Assembly: GCA_003574785.1 (NCBI GenBank)
Contig: QORU01000006.1
Coordinates: 1-64,000, forward strand
Direction: 5' to 3'
DNA: 64,000 bases
DNA from: Taklimakanibacter deserti
Lineage (GTDB): Bacteria; Pseudomonadota; Alphaproteobacteria; Rhizobiales; Aestuariivirgaceae
Numbering within the stretch: the first letter of the stretch is position 1; the number at the start of each line of letters is the position of its first letter. Both the position numbers and the translations under genes were made by a program. Shown piece by piece: positions 31,727 to 40,714 of this stretch. The notes below the pieces were generated by a model, which was not told the origin of the DNA, did not search any database, and worked only from the letters and a program-made list of their open reading frames with translations.

Positions 31727-32425
31727 CTACGCGCGCACTGTCTCTGACAGCTTGCGCAGTGCCATGAGCACATCTCGCGCACCATCACGGTGCGGCGGCT
31801 CGGACTCCCCAACGTCGCGCTGGAGCCAGGTTTTGCGGGCGATGCTCGTCGCGAGCTTCGCTTCGCGGTTCGACAGCCCGCCATCGCGGAAGGCCTGCTC
31901 CCAGGCGGGAGCGTCGAATTCGGATTTGACGGCCGAGAGCCGGGCTTCCGGCATCATCGGGAAGGTGACCGGCGAGATTTCCCAAAGCTCGACCGTTTTC
32001 AGCTTGCGCGCGCCGGTCTGCCGGTCGATCTCGACCTCTTTCGTGATGTAGCCGATCGACAGCCCCTTGACCTGGCCCTTGCGCATGAGCGCATGAGCGA
32101 CTTTCGCCTGGGGAACATCTTCGATGAAGAGCTCACCCTTGACCTTGAGGCCCTTCGAGTCCTCAGAAAGCTCGGTCCAGTGGCCGATGACCTCGTAACT
32201 GTCATGCTGCCACAGCATCGGCGGATTTTCTTTGCGCTTGCGCCAGTCGGCGAGCGTCTTCTTGAAGGCGCCAGGCAGGATGATGTCGCCGCCGCGGTCG
32301 AGCAGGTTGAAGACCGAGCCATAACCCTCGATCACGCCGGCCGTGTCGTCCGCGGCGAGCTTGATCTCGCACGGATAGTCGAACAGGCCGCGCACGCTGG
32401 CGGCTTTCAGCTCAAGCCGGTTCAT
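31727..32425 (-). CDS. HK97-family prohead protease
   Basis: 232 residues. 'VIEGYGSVFNLLDRGGDIIL' then 'PGAF', 'MLWQHDSYEVIGHWTELSED' (catalytic His) and 'GQVKGLSIGYITKEVEIDRQ' (catalytic Ser) are the U9/S78 protease motifs. It matures the capsid by removing the delta domain. Overlaps the portal gene by 14 bp. Confidence 0.92.
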   Translation of the reverse strand: MNRLELKAASVRGLFDYPCEIKLAADDTAGVIEGYGSVFNLLDRGGDIILPGAFKKTLADWRKRKENPPMLWQHDSYEVIGHWTELSEDSKGLKVKGELFIEDVPQAKVAHALMRKGQVKGLSIGYITKEVEIDRQTGARKLKTVELWEISPVTFPMMPEARLSAVKSEFDAPAWEQAFRDGGLSNREAKLATSIARKTWLQRDVGESEPPHRDGARDVLMALRKLSETVRA

Positions 32426-33662
32426 TTTCCGTCGGTTCCTCTTCTGGCTGGGCCATCAATGCCGACGGCCCGAACAATTCATCACCCGAAGTGTGCTTCG
32501 GCAGGTCGATCTTCGCCCGGACCTCGTTCTGGGTCATCCAGGCCGGCCCGCCGCCGCTGCCCAAGGCCTTCGCGAAGTAGTCACCCTGGTCTTTTGCCGC
32601 CCCGCGCATCAGCGCGTTCGGGTCGAAGCGGATGAAATACCCCTCTCGGCGCCACTCATCCTCGGTCAAAAGATTGACCTCGGCCGATTGCTGCAGGCGC
32701 TCATACCAGGGCGAGAGGCAATGAACGACGTGCGCAATGAACATCTGCTCCGCTGAAGCGTAGGTCGCGGCCTTGTCAGCCTGCCCGATCATGATCGGCA
32801 TCACGCGGACAGTGCGCGCGTACTCTTCGACCTGGTGTTTTCTCGTCTCGAGGCGCTGAGCATCGACACCGCTCATCGACATCGTCTTGAAATCGGCCCC
32901 ATTGTCGAGGATCAGCGGTTTGCCCTGCCGATCCCCGCCCTCGGTATGCTTGTCGAGCCAGGCAGCGAGGAACTTGAAGCGATCCTCGCCGATGGTGTTC
33001 GACATCGACAGGAGGCCCGAGACTTTCGCGCCGCCTTTCTCGAAATCGGCCTGGGTATTCTCGATCGCCTTCGACAATCCGATGGCATCGCGGGCCATTT
33101 TAACCGCATCTAGGCCCAGCCAGGTATTCCAGGACGGTCCTCTGATGTGCCAAATGGCTTCGGCTGGGAAAATCTGCTCCGAATTCATCGTTTCGGAGCG
33201 AATTTTGTACCGAAGAACGCCGGTTTCCTTGTCTCTTTCGACCGTCACGCGGCCCGGTTCGATCGGCAAAAGCTCACGAATCTCGCGATTTCGGCCCACT
33301 TTTCCGACAAAAACGAAGGCATTTCCGGTCAAAAGTGTGTGGAAAATGATGGTTTCGCGGAACTCAAACGACGTTTGCCACCTGTTTGGGCGCCGAAACA
33401 GAAGAGGAAAGAGCGGATGATCGACCGCCGGCTGCTTGTCGTCACCCTTTTCCTGAAAAAGCCGCAGCGGCACCTGCGCCACGCCCTCGGCGATGACCTT
33501 GCAGCATGCCAGCACCGTCGAGACGTCGAGCGCCGTATGCCAGTTGACCGTGACGCCGGCTCGCGCGCTGCGACCGCCGTAAATCTCGCGCCAGAGGTCG
33601 AGCGACGACGAAACCTTGCCCGCTTCCTTCCATGCAAGCCGGAATCGGCTGAAAAACCCCAT
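32412..33662 (-). CDS. HK97-family portal protein
   Basis: 416 residues. 'ALDVSTVLACCKVIAEGVAQ' and 'VPLRLFQEKGDDKQPAVDHP', then 'PNRWQTSFEFRETIIFHTLL' are standard portal motifs; the wing continues with 'ATYASAEQMFIAHVVHCLSP'. The C-terminal 15 residues are acidic. It forms the dodecameric DNA channel of the head. Confidence 0.93.
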   Translation of the reverse strand: MGFFSRFRLAWKEAGKVSSSLDLWREIYGGRSARAGVTVNWHTALDVSTVLACCKVIAEGVAQVPLRLFQEKGDDKQPAVDHPLFPLLFRRPNRWQTSFEFRETIIFHTLLTGNAFVFVGKVGRNREIRELLPIEPGRVTVERDKETGVLRYKIRSETMNSEQIFPAEAIWHIRGPSWNTWLGLDAVKMARDAIGLSKAIENTQADFEKGGAKVSGLLSMSNTIGEDRFKFLAAWLDKHTEGGDRQGKPLILDNGADFKTMSMSGVDAQRLETRKHQVEEYARTVRVMPIMIGQADKAATYASAEQMFIAHVVHCLSPWYERLQQSAEVNLLTEDEWRREGYFIRFDPNALMRGAAKDQGDYFAKALGSGGGPAWMTQNEVRAKIDLPKHTSGDELFGPSALMAQPEEEPTENEPA

Positions 33663-33665
33663 CGT

Positions 33666-35372
33666 TTAGGCCGCCGTTTCCCAAAAAGACTGGCCGCGAG
33701 CCACCGGATTCTTCGACATCAGCATCGCCGCATTGAAGGCCGCGACGAGCGGGTCGATCTTCGCGGTCCCTGAAACCTGCTTTGTCACGGCGCGCGCACT
33801 TCCCTTCAGTTCGATCTTCGCGTTTCCGACGCACCAGGTCATGAGCGGCTGGTCGGCGTGGAGCAGCGTCCGGTCGCTGAGCTTCCAGCCGAGCCCGACA
33901 ATCGCCGGGTTCAGATAGCCGCCCTGCGAGACCTCGGTCAGCGTCCCGCCGTCCTCGGCTCGCTTGAACCCCGCCGCGACGAGCTCGTCGACGAGGCCGG
34001 GCAAGCCCAGCTTGTCGATGCCGATCCCGCCTTTTTCCGGCAGCAGGCCGGCGTCGCGAAGCTTCACGCAGAGCGCGACCGCCTCTTCGACGTGCTGGGT
34101 CGACGTCTTGCAGAACACCAGGTCGCCGTCCCGCTGGAAGTCGCGCAGACGCTCGGCGATCTCCTTGCGGCGCTGCAGCACGATCGGGTGCGCCCAGGCC
34201 TTGATCCAGAGCAGCCAGCGGCGGGTTTTCTTCTCCCGGCCGAGCGCCGCGAAGCCCAGAAGGTCGTCGAGACTGCCGCCGTCGAGCCCGGAGATCGCAA
34301 CCTCGCTGCGCTCGATGAGCGTCTCGAGGGTGAGCGTTGTGTCGACTGCCGCCGCCCAGTAATCGGCGCCGGGCCAGCGGTCGCGCCGGAGCCTCATGCC
34401 GATCTCGACGTTCATGTGCTTCGACAGGAACGTCTGCAGCGTCTCGGTCTCTTCGCCGTCCTCGGCGTCGCCCATCTGGACCCGGAGCAGCTTGCGCTCG
34501 ATCCATTCGCGATGGACCGACCGGCCTAGATTCGGGTTCGTGACGTAGAACGTGGCCCCGTCGAGATAGGCCTCGTCCTCGATCATCTTAGTCGGATACT
34601 CGTAGATCACCGGCAGGCTGCGCGGATCCTCGATCTTGGCGTCGCGGACGTCGCGGAAGTACTCCAGCCGCTCCTTGAACACGCCCGCCGGCGGTTCGTC
34701 GGATTGCGTCGACAAGTAGATCACGAAGCCCTCCGGCCTCGAGACCAAGCCGCCCGTCGCCTCCTGTAACATGGCGCTCGCCGTCGCCTTCTTGCCGAAC
34801 AGCCAGAGTTCGTCGATGAGGACGAAGCCCGCTTTCTTGCCGCCGACCGTATCGGTGTCCGCGGCGACCACCTTCAGCTTCGCCCCTGTCAGCCTATGGG
34901 TGATAGTCCGGAAATTGTCCTGCACATGCAGCAGCACGGCCAGGTCGCCGTCATGCCGCACCATGTCGGCCGCGGGCCCGAAGCTGTTGTCGGCGACCTC
35001 CTTCGTCGGCGCCAGGATCAGCAGCTCGGCTGATTTCCGCCAGTTCCGGATCAGGGCTGTGACCATGATGCCGGCGGCGATGGTCGACTTGCCGTTCTTC
35101 TTGCTGATCAGCAGGAAGAATTCCTCGATCAGCCGCTTCGCGCTGGCCTCGTCATAGGCGCCGAAGATCGCGGCGACGAAGTCGAAAACCCACTGCTCGC
35201 AGGCCTCGCCGAATGTCGGCTGGCCTGGAAGGTCGACGATCCGCAGGCCCTTGAAGACCTTGAGCGCCGCTTCCGCCTCGTCAGGAAACAGCGGGTCGAA
35301 GGGAATCAGCGGGCGCCGCTCGACTATGCGGCGCTCCCAGTCCGGGCACGCCGTCGACCAGGCCGGCGTCAT
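33666..35372 (-). CDS. Terminase large subunit (TerL)
   Basis: 568 residues. The ATPase has Walker A KKNGKST (residues 91-97) and Walker B VLIDE (184-188). The nuclease half starts near '[20 protein letters not shown]', which supplies the first metal-binding Asp. It packages DNA and cuts it. The family is the HK97-like TerL, consistent with HNH and TerS upstream. Overlaps TerS by ATGA. Confidence 0.93.
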   Translation of the reverse strand: MTPAWSTACPDWERRIVERRPLIPFDPLFPDEAEAALKVFKGLRIVDLPGQPTFGEACEQWVFDFVAAIFGAYDEASAKRLIEEFFLLISKKNGKSTIAAGIMVTALIRNWRKSAELLILAPTKEVADNSFGPAADMVRHDGDLAVLLHVQDNFRTITHRLTGAKLKVVAADTDTVGGKKAGFVLIDELWLFGKKATASAMLQEATGGLVSRPEGFVIYLSTQSDEPPAGVFKERLEYFRDVRDAKIEDPRSLPVIYEYPTKMIEDEAYLDGATFYVTNPNLGRSVHREWIERKLLRVQMGDAEDGEETETLQTFLSKHMNVEIGMRLRRDRWPGADYWAAAVDTTLTLETLIERSEVAISGLDGGSLDDLLGFAALGREKKTRRWLLWIKAWAHPIVLQRRKEIAERLRDFQRDGDLVFCKTSTQHVEEAVALCVKLRDAGLLPEKGGIGIDKLGLPGLVDELVAAGFKRAEDGGTLTEVSQGGYLNPAIVGLGWKLSDRTLLHADQPLMTWCVGNAKIELKGSARAVTKQVSGTAKIDPLVAAFNAAMLMSKNPVARGQSFWETAA

Positions 35373-35776
35373 TCGTTGTTCACGACGAGCTTCGGCGCGG
35401 CCGGCGGGGCGTATTTGCCGGTGACGCCTTCAGCCGCGGCCTTGGTGGCGGCTTTCTTGCCGATCGGCACCGGTGCCGGCTCGTCGCGGTCCTCGATCGC
35501 AGCCGCGGCGCCGGCCAGGCGGGTCATCTCCTCGATGCGCTTCGCCGCCGAGACATTGCCCTTGCGCGCGGCCGAATACAGGATCTCCAGCACTTCCTGC
35601 CGGCGCTTCGCCGGGCCGACCCGGAGCTCGTCGCCGAAATACTTGCGGAGCGTCTCGTCGCTGACGCCGACCGCCTTCGCGATGACGTCGTGCTTCTCGC
35701 CGACCGAGGCCATCTGCTCGACAGAACGGCGTTGTTTTGCCGTCGGTTTAAACGACGGCCTGCCTGCGCGTGCCAT
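35369..35776 (-). CDS. Terminase small subunit-like protein
   Basis: 135 residues. An N-terminal HTH ('[20 protein letters not shown]', '[20 protein letters not shown]') is followed by an oligomerisation helix and a basic flexible tail. It recognises packaging initiation sites and stimulates TerL. It is the gene directly upstream of TerL. Confidence 0.82.
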   Translation of the reverse strand: MARAGRPSFKPTAKQRRSVEQMASVGEKHDVIAKAVGVSDETLRKYFGDELRVGPAKRRQEVLEILYSAARKGNVSAAKRIEEMTRLAGAAAAIEDRDEPAPVPIGKKAATKAAAEGVTGKYAPPAAPKLVVNNE

Positions 35777-35892
35777 GATTTCTTGGTTGGCCCTTGAAAA
35801 CTAACGAGAATTTCAAGCCCGCCAAAAATTTTGTGCAAATGCGGGCCCCGCGGGTCCGGCGTTTGGGCGGTCCCAGAGATTTGACCGCCCCC

Positions 35893-36207
35893 CTAGTACC
35901 AATTGCCGGTGATGTGCTCTTTGCGCTCTTGCGCCTGGATAGGACCATCGTGGCAGTCCTTGCACACGGTGGTGATGTTCTCAGGATCCCAGAACAGCGT
36001 CTCATCACCCCTATGTGGGCGCTTATGGTGGGCAACGAGCAGCGAGGTATTACCCTCTATCCTGCCGCATTCTTTCCGCTTGCAGGTGAACAGGTCACGG
36101 ACGAAGACCTGCAGCCTGAGCTCGGCCCATCGTTTGGTCTTGTACCATTTACGCCATGGCTCGGTGGCGTCACGGTAGCGGCTGCGCTGCTGCTCTGAGA
36201 GGGGCAT
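35893..36207 (-). CDS. HNH endonuclease (packaging-associated)
   Basis: 104 residues. 'YKTKRWAELRLQVFVRDLFT', 'CKRKECG', 'LLVAHHKRPHRGDETLFWDP' and 'NITTVCKDCHDG' are the HNH signature, with two CxxC-type zinc pairs. Like HK97 gp74, such enzymes sit next to terminase and are needed for cos cleavage. This suggests a cos-packaging phage. Confidence 0.9.
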   Translation of the reverse strand: MPLSEQQRSRYRDATEPWRKWYKTKRWAELRLQVFVRDLFTCKRKECGRIEGNTSLLVAHHKRPHRGDETLFWDPENITTVCKDCHDGPIQAQERKEHITGNWY

Positions 36208-36531
36208 GACTGGCGGAGGCTAAAGCCCTACTTTCAACATCGCGCTTTATGGCGATGTGCAACATGGGGTCCACCCCTCTGGGCAGCGCCCGGGCACAGC
36301 TTGATGTGCCTCCGCCAGTCAAGCGCGATTATTGCACAAGGCCGTTGAATGCGTAATAGCCGGAGATTGCGGCAACCTCTAACCAGAAGATCAGCTTTGC
36401 CCAATTTGGCAGAAGGTTGAAGCTTGTGAGTAAAACTTTGGCCATGAACCGCCCTGCTCTGCTTTGGGAAGCCGGGCCTCTCGGGAACCAGATGGCTCAA
36501 CCGGACAGAGGTCATCCGGGCACAGCTTGTA
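36208..36531 (-). promoter_or_regulatory. Leader region between the NusG-like gene and the late genes
   Basis: 324 bp with notable structure. A 14-bp direct repeat (CAAGCTGTGCCCGG on the - strand) occurs at 36516-36529, just after the NusG-like stop, and at 36290-36303. A 14-bp inverted repeat (TGACTGGCGGAGGC/GCCTCCGCCAGTCA) lies at 36207-36220 and 36308-36321, its first copy touching the HNH start codon. CATCGC/GCGATG arms form a further small hairpin near 36250. Position suggests the late promoter or an antitermination site for the NusG-like protein; no canonical promoter is evident. Confidence 0.5.
36329..36445 (-). CDS. Possible 38-residue membrane peptide
   Basis: 'MAKVLLTSFNLLPNWAKLIF' then a hydrophobic helix to 'GYYAFNGLVQ'. 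It has a plausible membrane segment but only a poor ribosome site. It lies between the two copies of the 14-bp direct repeat, so it could equally be non-coding leader. Confidence 0.25.
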   Translation of the reverse strand: MAKVLLTSFNLLPNWAKLIFWLEVAAISGYYAFNGLVQ

Positions 36532-37080
36532 TTACGAAACGGCCGATTTGACAAGATGTGGTTCCACAAGTTCGTAAAGCTCAAGTTCCAGCCCGATATC
36601 GACGAAGCGGATATGCCGTCCCTGATATGGCCCGCTGGTGAGAGTGGCATTTGGGCGCTTGCGCTTCCTTCGTCGGCCGAATGGGTGATTCATCATCTTG
36701 ATCGGGCGAGAAGAACGCATGACCAAATCCCTAACCACCGGCTCGGGCAGGGCGTAGGGCTGACCGCCATCGCTGATGACGCCGAGGATCATCCGAAAGC
36801 GCCGGACATCAAGCCATGGAATATCGAACCGGTCAAAGCCGATGAAGACATATCCATTCATCCTCGGTCTAGCGAGAGCGATGGCGCGCTTGTCCTTCGT
36901 TTTGGCTGGGATATGCTTCAGCGGAACGAACACGTCGAACCCGTCATCGCGCAAAATGCGTTCAGCGACGAATTCTCGGCCAGGGGCGACCTTGAGGGCG
37001 AACCAGCGCCAACGGGGCGTCGTAGCCGGCGCGGCGCAATCAGGGCAATTGCACACGCCATGGTCGACGGCCACATCCAT
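36532..37080 (-). CDS. NusG-family transcription antitermination protein (phage Q-position)
   Basis: 182 residues. An N-terminal Cys cluster (C10, C12, C15) is followed by an NGN domain: 'RWRWFALKVAPGREFVAERI', 'DDGFDVFVPLKHIPAKTKDK', 'RPRMNGYVFIGFDRFDIPWL'. A KOW-like segment follows at about 147-163 ('LTSGPYQGRHIRFVDIG'). NusG paralogues such as RfaH and LoaP bind RNA polymerase and suppress termination in chosen operons. This copy lies immediately before the late genes, where lambda encodes Q. ATG 37080 has GGAGG upstream. Confidence 0.8.
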   Translation of the reverse strand: MDVAVDHGVCNCPDCAAPATTPRWRWFALKVAPGREFVAERILRDDGFDVFVPLKHIPAKTKDKRAIALARPRMNGYVFIGFDRFDIPWLDVRRFRMILGVISDGGQPYALPEPVVRDLVMRSSRPIKMMNHPFGRRRKRKRPNATLTSGPYQGRHIRFVDIGLELELYELVEPHLVKSAVS

Positions 37081-37271
37081 CAAATCCTCCGCTCGCTGAT
37101 TGTTTCACGTGAAAGTGCCGCCCCTTCCGCCTTCCTCGCCAGCGCCTCAAGGTCGTGCCGGATCTGGTCCTGCTCGAGGTGGAATTCCTCGGTCTGCCGG
37201 GTGAGGCGCCAGCTTGCTTGGAGGCGGCCGGCGAGGCGGTGGAGAGCTTCGGCAAGGGTGGGAGGGGTCAT
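37080..37271 (-). CDS. Small helical phage protein
   Basis: 63 residues forming one charged helix ('EEFHLEQDQIRHDLEALARK'). It is overlapped at both ends by its neighbours, linking the replication genes to the NusG-like gene. Unknown function. Confidence 0.55.
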   Translation of the reverse strand: MTPPTLAEALHRLAGRLQASWRLTRQTEEFHLEQDQIRHDLEALARKAEGAALSRETISERRI

Positions 37272-37858
37272 TTTTGCTTGGCCGCCCGTCGAGCCATGAG
37301 TTCGGCCATGTCCTTGTCGTAGGAGGCCATGAGCGCATCCTTGTCGATGAGGGTAGGCTCTCGCTCGACCTCGTCGTCAGCCCTGAACTGGCCGCGGCGC
37401 TTGGCCGGGTCATAGCCCATCTTGTTCGTGACGAAGGTCTTTCGTGCGGCCGCATCCAGGGCGCCAGAGGCATTGCGGGTCTCGCGGGCGAGCTCGGCCA
37501 TGTAGCGATCGGCTGAATGCTGGTCGAACTTCTCCTGCCAATTCGCGTCGAACAGGTGTGGCCATTGCGCCGGAACGGTGCCCTTGCCCTTCTGCTCGAA
37601 CGTCACGGTGCGGATCCCCTTGGCCCTGAAATAGGCCATCCAGGCGCCCCATTCCCGAGGCGTGTGCGGAAATTCGTGCGTCGCCCAAGCCAGGTCGCGG
37701 ATGATGACGAAGCCGCCACCAGCTGCCAACATGAACGCCTTGCCCATCGACCAAAAGGCCTCGCCGGTCACGTTGGCCCAGGGCTTTAGCCGGTTCTCAG
37801 TGCCTTGCGGCCGCGCCTTGGCCGCCTGAAACACGTCCTGCGCGCTCGCGTTTGCCAT
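37268..37858 (-). CDS. Phage hypothetical protein next to the replication gene
   Basis: 196 residues. The N-terminal part has 'WSMGKAFMLAAGGGFVIIRD' and 'WGAWMAYFRAKGIRTVTFEQ', the rest is charged and helical. GAGGAGG gives ATG 37858 a strong site even though this start lies 62 bp inside the replication gene. A helicase loader or other replication partner is possible by position; no motif proves it. Confidence 0.55.
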   Translation of the reverse strand: MANASAQDVFQAAKARPQGTENRLKPWANVTGEAFWSMGKAFMLAAGGGFVIIRDLAWATHEFPHTPREWGAWMAYFRAKGIRTVTFEQKGKGTVPAQWPHLFDANWQEKFDQHSADRYMAELARETRNASGALDAAARKTFVTNKMGYDPAKRRGQFRADDEVEREPTLIDKDALMASYDKDMAELMARRAAKQK

Positions 37859-38564
37859 CGGCGGCCCTCCTCATCCAGTTGCGAAATGTCGCCGACCAGT
37901 CCAGCTTCGTGCCGTCTTTGCCGGGCTTAGAACGCCAGTAATCCTTGAATTTTTCGAACTCTCGCCGGGCCTCGTCGTCGCTCAATCCGTCGGCGTAAGC
38001 CGATCGAACGTCCTCCTCCGAGGGAGCGAAGTCGTCGGGCAGTCGCGAAGCAACTTTCGATTTCCCGTTGGGCTTGGGCGGCGCGCGCGCGCCCTCTTCC
38101 CCCGTTTCCCTTTCCCCTCCATCATCCTCTCCCACTCCTCTCCCCTCCCTCTGCGGAGACTTTTCTCCATTTGTCGGAAACATGTCGGCTTCATCGCCGC
38201 TTTCTTCCGCATTCGCGTCACTTGACCCGGCGAATTTCCGGTAATCAGGCGGGATGAAGTAACGGGACTTCGGAGATTTGGGGCTCTGATACTTGGTGAA
38301 GTTCCGAATGAGACCGTAGTAACGGCCATCATGTTGGTATCTGACCACACGCTGAGCCTGGACGAGTTCGTCCAGCAGCGGTTCGACCGGCTGGAGCGAT
38401 GCGCCACGGATTCGCATCTTGAGTTCGACCGGCTCCCACTTGAAGGCGCCGAAATCGTCCGCCTCGGTCAACAGGCCGACATAGAATATCTGAGCAGCGT
38501 CGCTCATCTTGACGAAGTCGGCGTCGGTGAAGAGACCGGGGTGAATGCTGCGAATGCGAGCCAT
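37797..38564 (-). CDS. Phage replication protein (DnaD/DnaT-like organiser)
   Basis: 255 residues. The N-terminal winged-helix part 'MARIRSIHPGLFTDADFVKM', 'GLLTEADDFGAFKWEPVELK', 'YGLIRNFTKYQSPKSPKSRY' is common to rhizobial phage replication proteins. After a charged linker, a DnaT-like C-terminal segment 'FEKFKDYWRSKPGKDGTKLD' and 'WSATFRNWMRRAADGK' follows, which in related proteins binds ssDNA and DnaB/DnaC. It likely nominates the phage origin, which may lie within the gene as in lambda O. Confidence 0.8.
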   Translation of the reverse strand: MARIRSIHPGLFTDADFVKMSDAAQIFYVGLLTEADDFGAFKWEPVELKMRIRGASLQPVEPLLDELVQAQRVVRYQHDGRYYGLIRNFTKYQSPKSPKSRYFIPPDYRKFAGSSDANAEESGDEADMFPTNGEKSPQREGRGVGEDDGGERETGEEGARAPPKPNGKSKVASRLPDDFAPSEEDVRSAYADGLSDDEARREFEKFKDYWRSKPGKDGTKLDWSATFRNWMRRAADGKRERAGRVSGGQGAAARH

Positions 38565-39055
38565 CAGGCCGCCCCTTTCGATCGATTGTGATGTGCGGAG
38601 TAGATTTGCGCCTGGACCTCGGAGGCGCATTTCCAGGCGTCCCGGTAAAGCTCAGAGCCCGTAAAACGAAGGACAATGTAGCCTTTGGACTGAAGGCGCC
38701 GATCTCGGCTGCGATCGCGCGCCGCCTGCTCTTTCGTGCGCTCATGGAATTCGTGCCCGTCGCACTCGACAACCAGCTTAATGCCCGGACATTCTCCGCT
38801 CTCGAGAGCGAAGTCGACTCGGTAGCCGTCGATCTGATGCTGGCATTTTACGGTCAGCGACTCGCCGCCAGGCGCCTCGTCGACCTTTGGAAACTGGAAA
38901 TATTCTGAAACCCAGAACGCCATGAGCGCGAACAGGAATAGTTGCTCGATTGGGCTTTCACACCGATTTGCCCTGCTCGCCATGGCAAAAATGTAATTGT
39001 CTCGGAAGTGCCGCGCTTGGGCGTCGAACACGCGGTCGAATGCTTCATTGTTCAT
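38564..39055 (-). CDS. PD-(D/E)XK endonuclease-like protein (DUF559/DUF2726 type)
   Basis: 163 residues. 'HQIDGYRVDFALESGECPGI', 'KLVVECDGHEFHERTKEQAA' and 'RDRRLQSKGYIVLRFTGSEL' match the Vsr-like/DUF559 nuclease pattern: D, then E-x-D. The expected active residues are present. It may process replication or recombination intermediates, or act on host DNA. The last bases overlap the replication gene's start. Confidence 0.75.
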   Translation of the reverse strand: MNNEAFDRVFDAQARHFRDNYIFAMASRANRCESPIEQLFLFALMAFWVSEYFQFPKVDEAPGGESLTVKCQHQIDGYRVDFALESGECPGIKLVVECDGHEFHERTKEQAARDRSRDRRLQSKGYIVLRFTGSELYRDAWKCASEVQAQIYSAHHNRSKGAA

Positions 39056-39480
39056 TCCATCATCACTTTCCCCCGCCCCAAGTGGACGAGCCTTGCCTCT
39101 CGGTTTGACACGAACATTTCACGCGGCCTTTTGATTGCGCCGTGCGGACGGTCGCGCCGGTTCCTCAGCTTAGTCTCGATCGTCGAATAACGTTCGGACG
39201 GCTCGATGCCTCTGATGTGGACGAGCGTCGGACGAGCGCGGTCGTTCACTTCGGGTTCGCTCCAGAGCGCGCTCTTGGGAACGAAATGGTCGCGTTGCTT
39301 GCGGTTATACGCCCTGTTTTGCTGACGGACAGACTCGCCGAACTCATCGTCAATCCATGCGCGGGCCGTCTTGGCCGCAATGCCAAGCCGCTCCCCAACC
39401 ACCTTGAAGCATAGTCCCTGCTTATGCAGCAGCTTGGCGTATGCGACAGCCTCCGGCGTTTTCTTAGACCTATCCATCAC
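39052..39480 (-). CDS. Phage HTH-like DNA-binding protein
   Basis: 142 residues. The N-terminus 'TPEAVAYAKLLHKQGLCFKV' and 'VGERLGIAAKTARAWIDDEF' is a transposase/resolvase-like HTH. The rest is basic, with 'YNRKQRDHFVPKSALWSEPE'. The target is unknown. Overlaps both neighbours by 4 bp. Confidence 0.6.
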   Translation of the reverse strand: MMDRSKKTPEAVAYAKLLHKQGLCFKVVGERLGIAAKTARAWIDDEFGESVRQQNRAYNRKQRDHFVPKSALWSEPEVNDRARPTLVHIRGIEPSERYSTIETKLRNRRDRPHGAIKRPREMFVSNREARLVHLGRGKVMME

Positions 39481-39728
39481 TCCCTCTCACTGACTGACGT
39501 ATTTTCGGGGCCAGACCCCGCTGCCATGACTCTCATCATGATCTCGACCAGCACCATCCGCTGGTTATGGCTCGCGCTGGCGTGCAGCGCGTCGAGCGCT
39601 TGGTAGCGCTCCCCCTCCGTCTTTAGCGACAGGGCCGCCATCAGCCGCGGCTCGATCTCGTTGACATGCCGCTCCATGTCGGCCTTTGTCTCGCCGCGGA
39701 ATGTGGTGCCGAGCTTGCCGAAGGTCAT
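39477..39728 (-). CDS. Small helical phage protein
   Basis: 83 residues, 'MTFGKLGTTFRGETKADMER' followed by helices. Overlaps the methylase gene by ATGA. Not recognised. Confidence 0.55.
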   Translation of the reverse strand: MTFGKLGTTFRGETKADMERHVNEIEPRLMAALSLKTEGERYQALDALHASASHNQRMVLVEIMMRVMAAGSGPENTSVSERE

Positions 39729-40714
39729 TCCGCTGCCTCCAGCACATCAAAGAGGCCGTCAACTCGCTTCTCGTCCAATGAGCCGAATTGAGCCTGCTCC
39801 AAATTGCGCAGTGCCTGTTTGAAGTAGCTCGGCTTGAGCTCCGCTCCGATGCCCTTGCGACCCTTGTTGACGGCGGAATAAACCTCCGAACCAACGCCCA
39901 TGAACGGGGTCAGCACTGTTTCGCCGGGGTTGCTGCGCATCTGCAAGATGCGATCTATGACGTCGAGTTGCAGCGGGTGAACGTGCTTCTCGTCGTCCTC
40001 GTCCTTCGACGCGACATACGGCAGGACGCGGCCTAAGCGGATGTCATCCCAGATCGAGGACGCATAGCGCCGCCAAATCCAATGGGAGAAGCGGTTTTGC
40101 TTCTGATCGCCCTCGAAGCCGCGAAGGCCGCGAATATCGGCTGGCATCTTGCTGTCGTCGCCGGCATATTCGAGGAAGCCGATGGGATTGGCGACTGGGA
40201 TTGGATTGCCGCCGATTTTCTTGAACACGATGAGATAATCAGCGCTGGCAACGCCGCATTGAATGCTGTCCTCGACCGCCGTCATATGCGCAAGGTTCTT
40301 CTGCATCGTGCGCCGTCTGACGCCGAGCGGCTCTTTCCAGATCGCATGTCGCGCGATGAAGTTGAAGCCCTGCTTCTGGTGCAGCCTGATGATGTCGCCA
40401 GGGAAGTCGATATAGGCATCGAAAAGGGCGTTGCCGACGGGAACGTCCATGCAATGGACCGCAGAGCAACGGCCCGGCAAAGTGACCCTGGCAACCTCGC
40501 GAACCACATATTCGTAGTGCTCGAAAAACTGGTCATAGTCCCTGCAGTTCGACAGGTCGCGCTCGTCGCTCGAATAGTGGTAGAGGCCTCCGAACGGTGG
40601 CGAATAGACTGACAGATGAACGCTCTCGGCTGGCAGGCCCTGCATGACCTCGATGCAGTCGCCATTATAGACCGCGTAATCCTTCGTGACTTTCTGGTCG
40701 ATCACGCCGCCCAT
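39725..40714 (-). CDS. Phage DNA methyltransferase (N4-cytosine or N6-adenine type)
   Basis: 329 residues. Motif IV is SPPF (residues 38-41) in 'SVYSPPFGGLYHYSSDERDL', as in the beta class of amino-methyltransferases, after 'YAVYNGDCIEVMQGLPAESV'. The AdoMet-binding motif is at the C-terminus ('NPGETVLTPFMGVGSEVYSA'). Central 'LAHMTAVEDSIQCG' and 'NRFSHWIWRRYASSIWDDIR' form the specific part. It overlaps the helicase gene by 13 bp; this pair recurs in related phages. The likely role is self-methylation to evade restriction or to mark replicated DNA. Confidence 0.85.
   Translation of the reverse strand: MGGVIDQKVTKDYAVYNGDCIEVMQGLPAESVHLSVYSPPFGGLYHYSSDERDLSNCRDYDQFFEHYEYVVREVARVTLPGRCSAVHCMDVPVGNALFDAYIDFPGDIIRLHQKQGFNFIARHAIWKEPLGVRRRTMQKNLAHMTAVEDSIQCGVASADYLIVFKKIGGNPIPVANPIGFLEYAGDDSKMPADIRGLRGFEGDQKQNRFSHWIWRRYASSIWDDIRLGRVLPYVASKDEDDEKHVHPLQLDVIDRILQMRSNPGETVLTPFMGVGSEVYSAVNKGRKGIGAELKPSYFKQALRNLEQAQFGSLDEKRVDGLFDVLEAAE

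Noticed and set aside
36234..36650. A 138-codon - strand frame spanning the late leader
   Set aside because: It overlaps the well supported NusG-like gene in another frame and shows no protein-like pattern.
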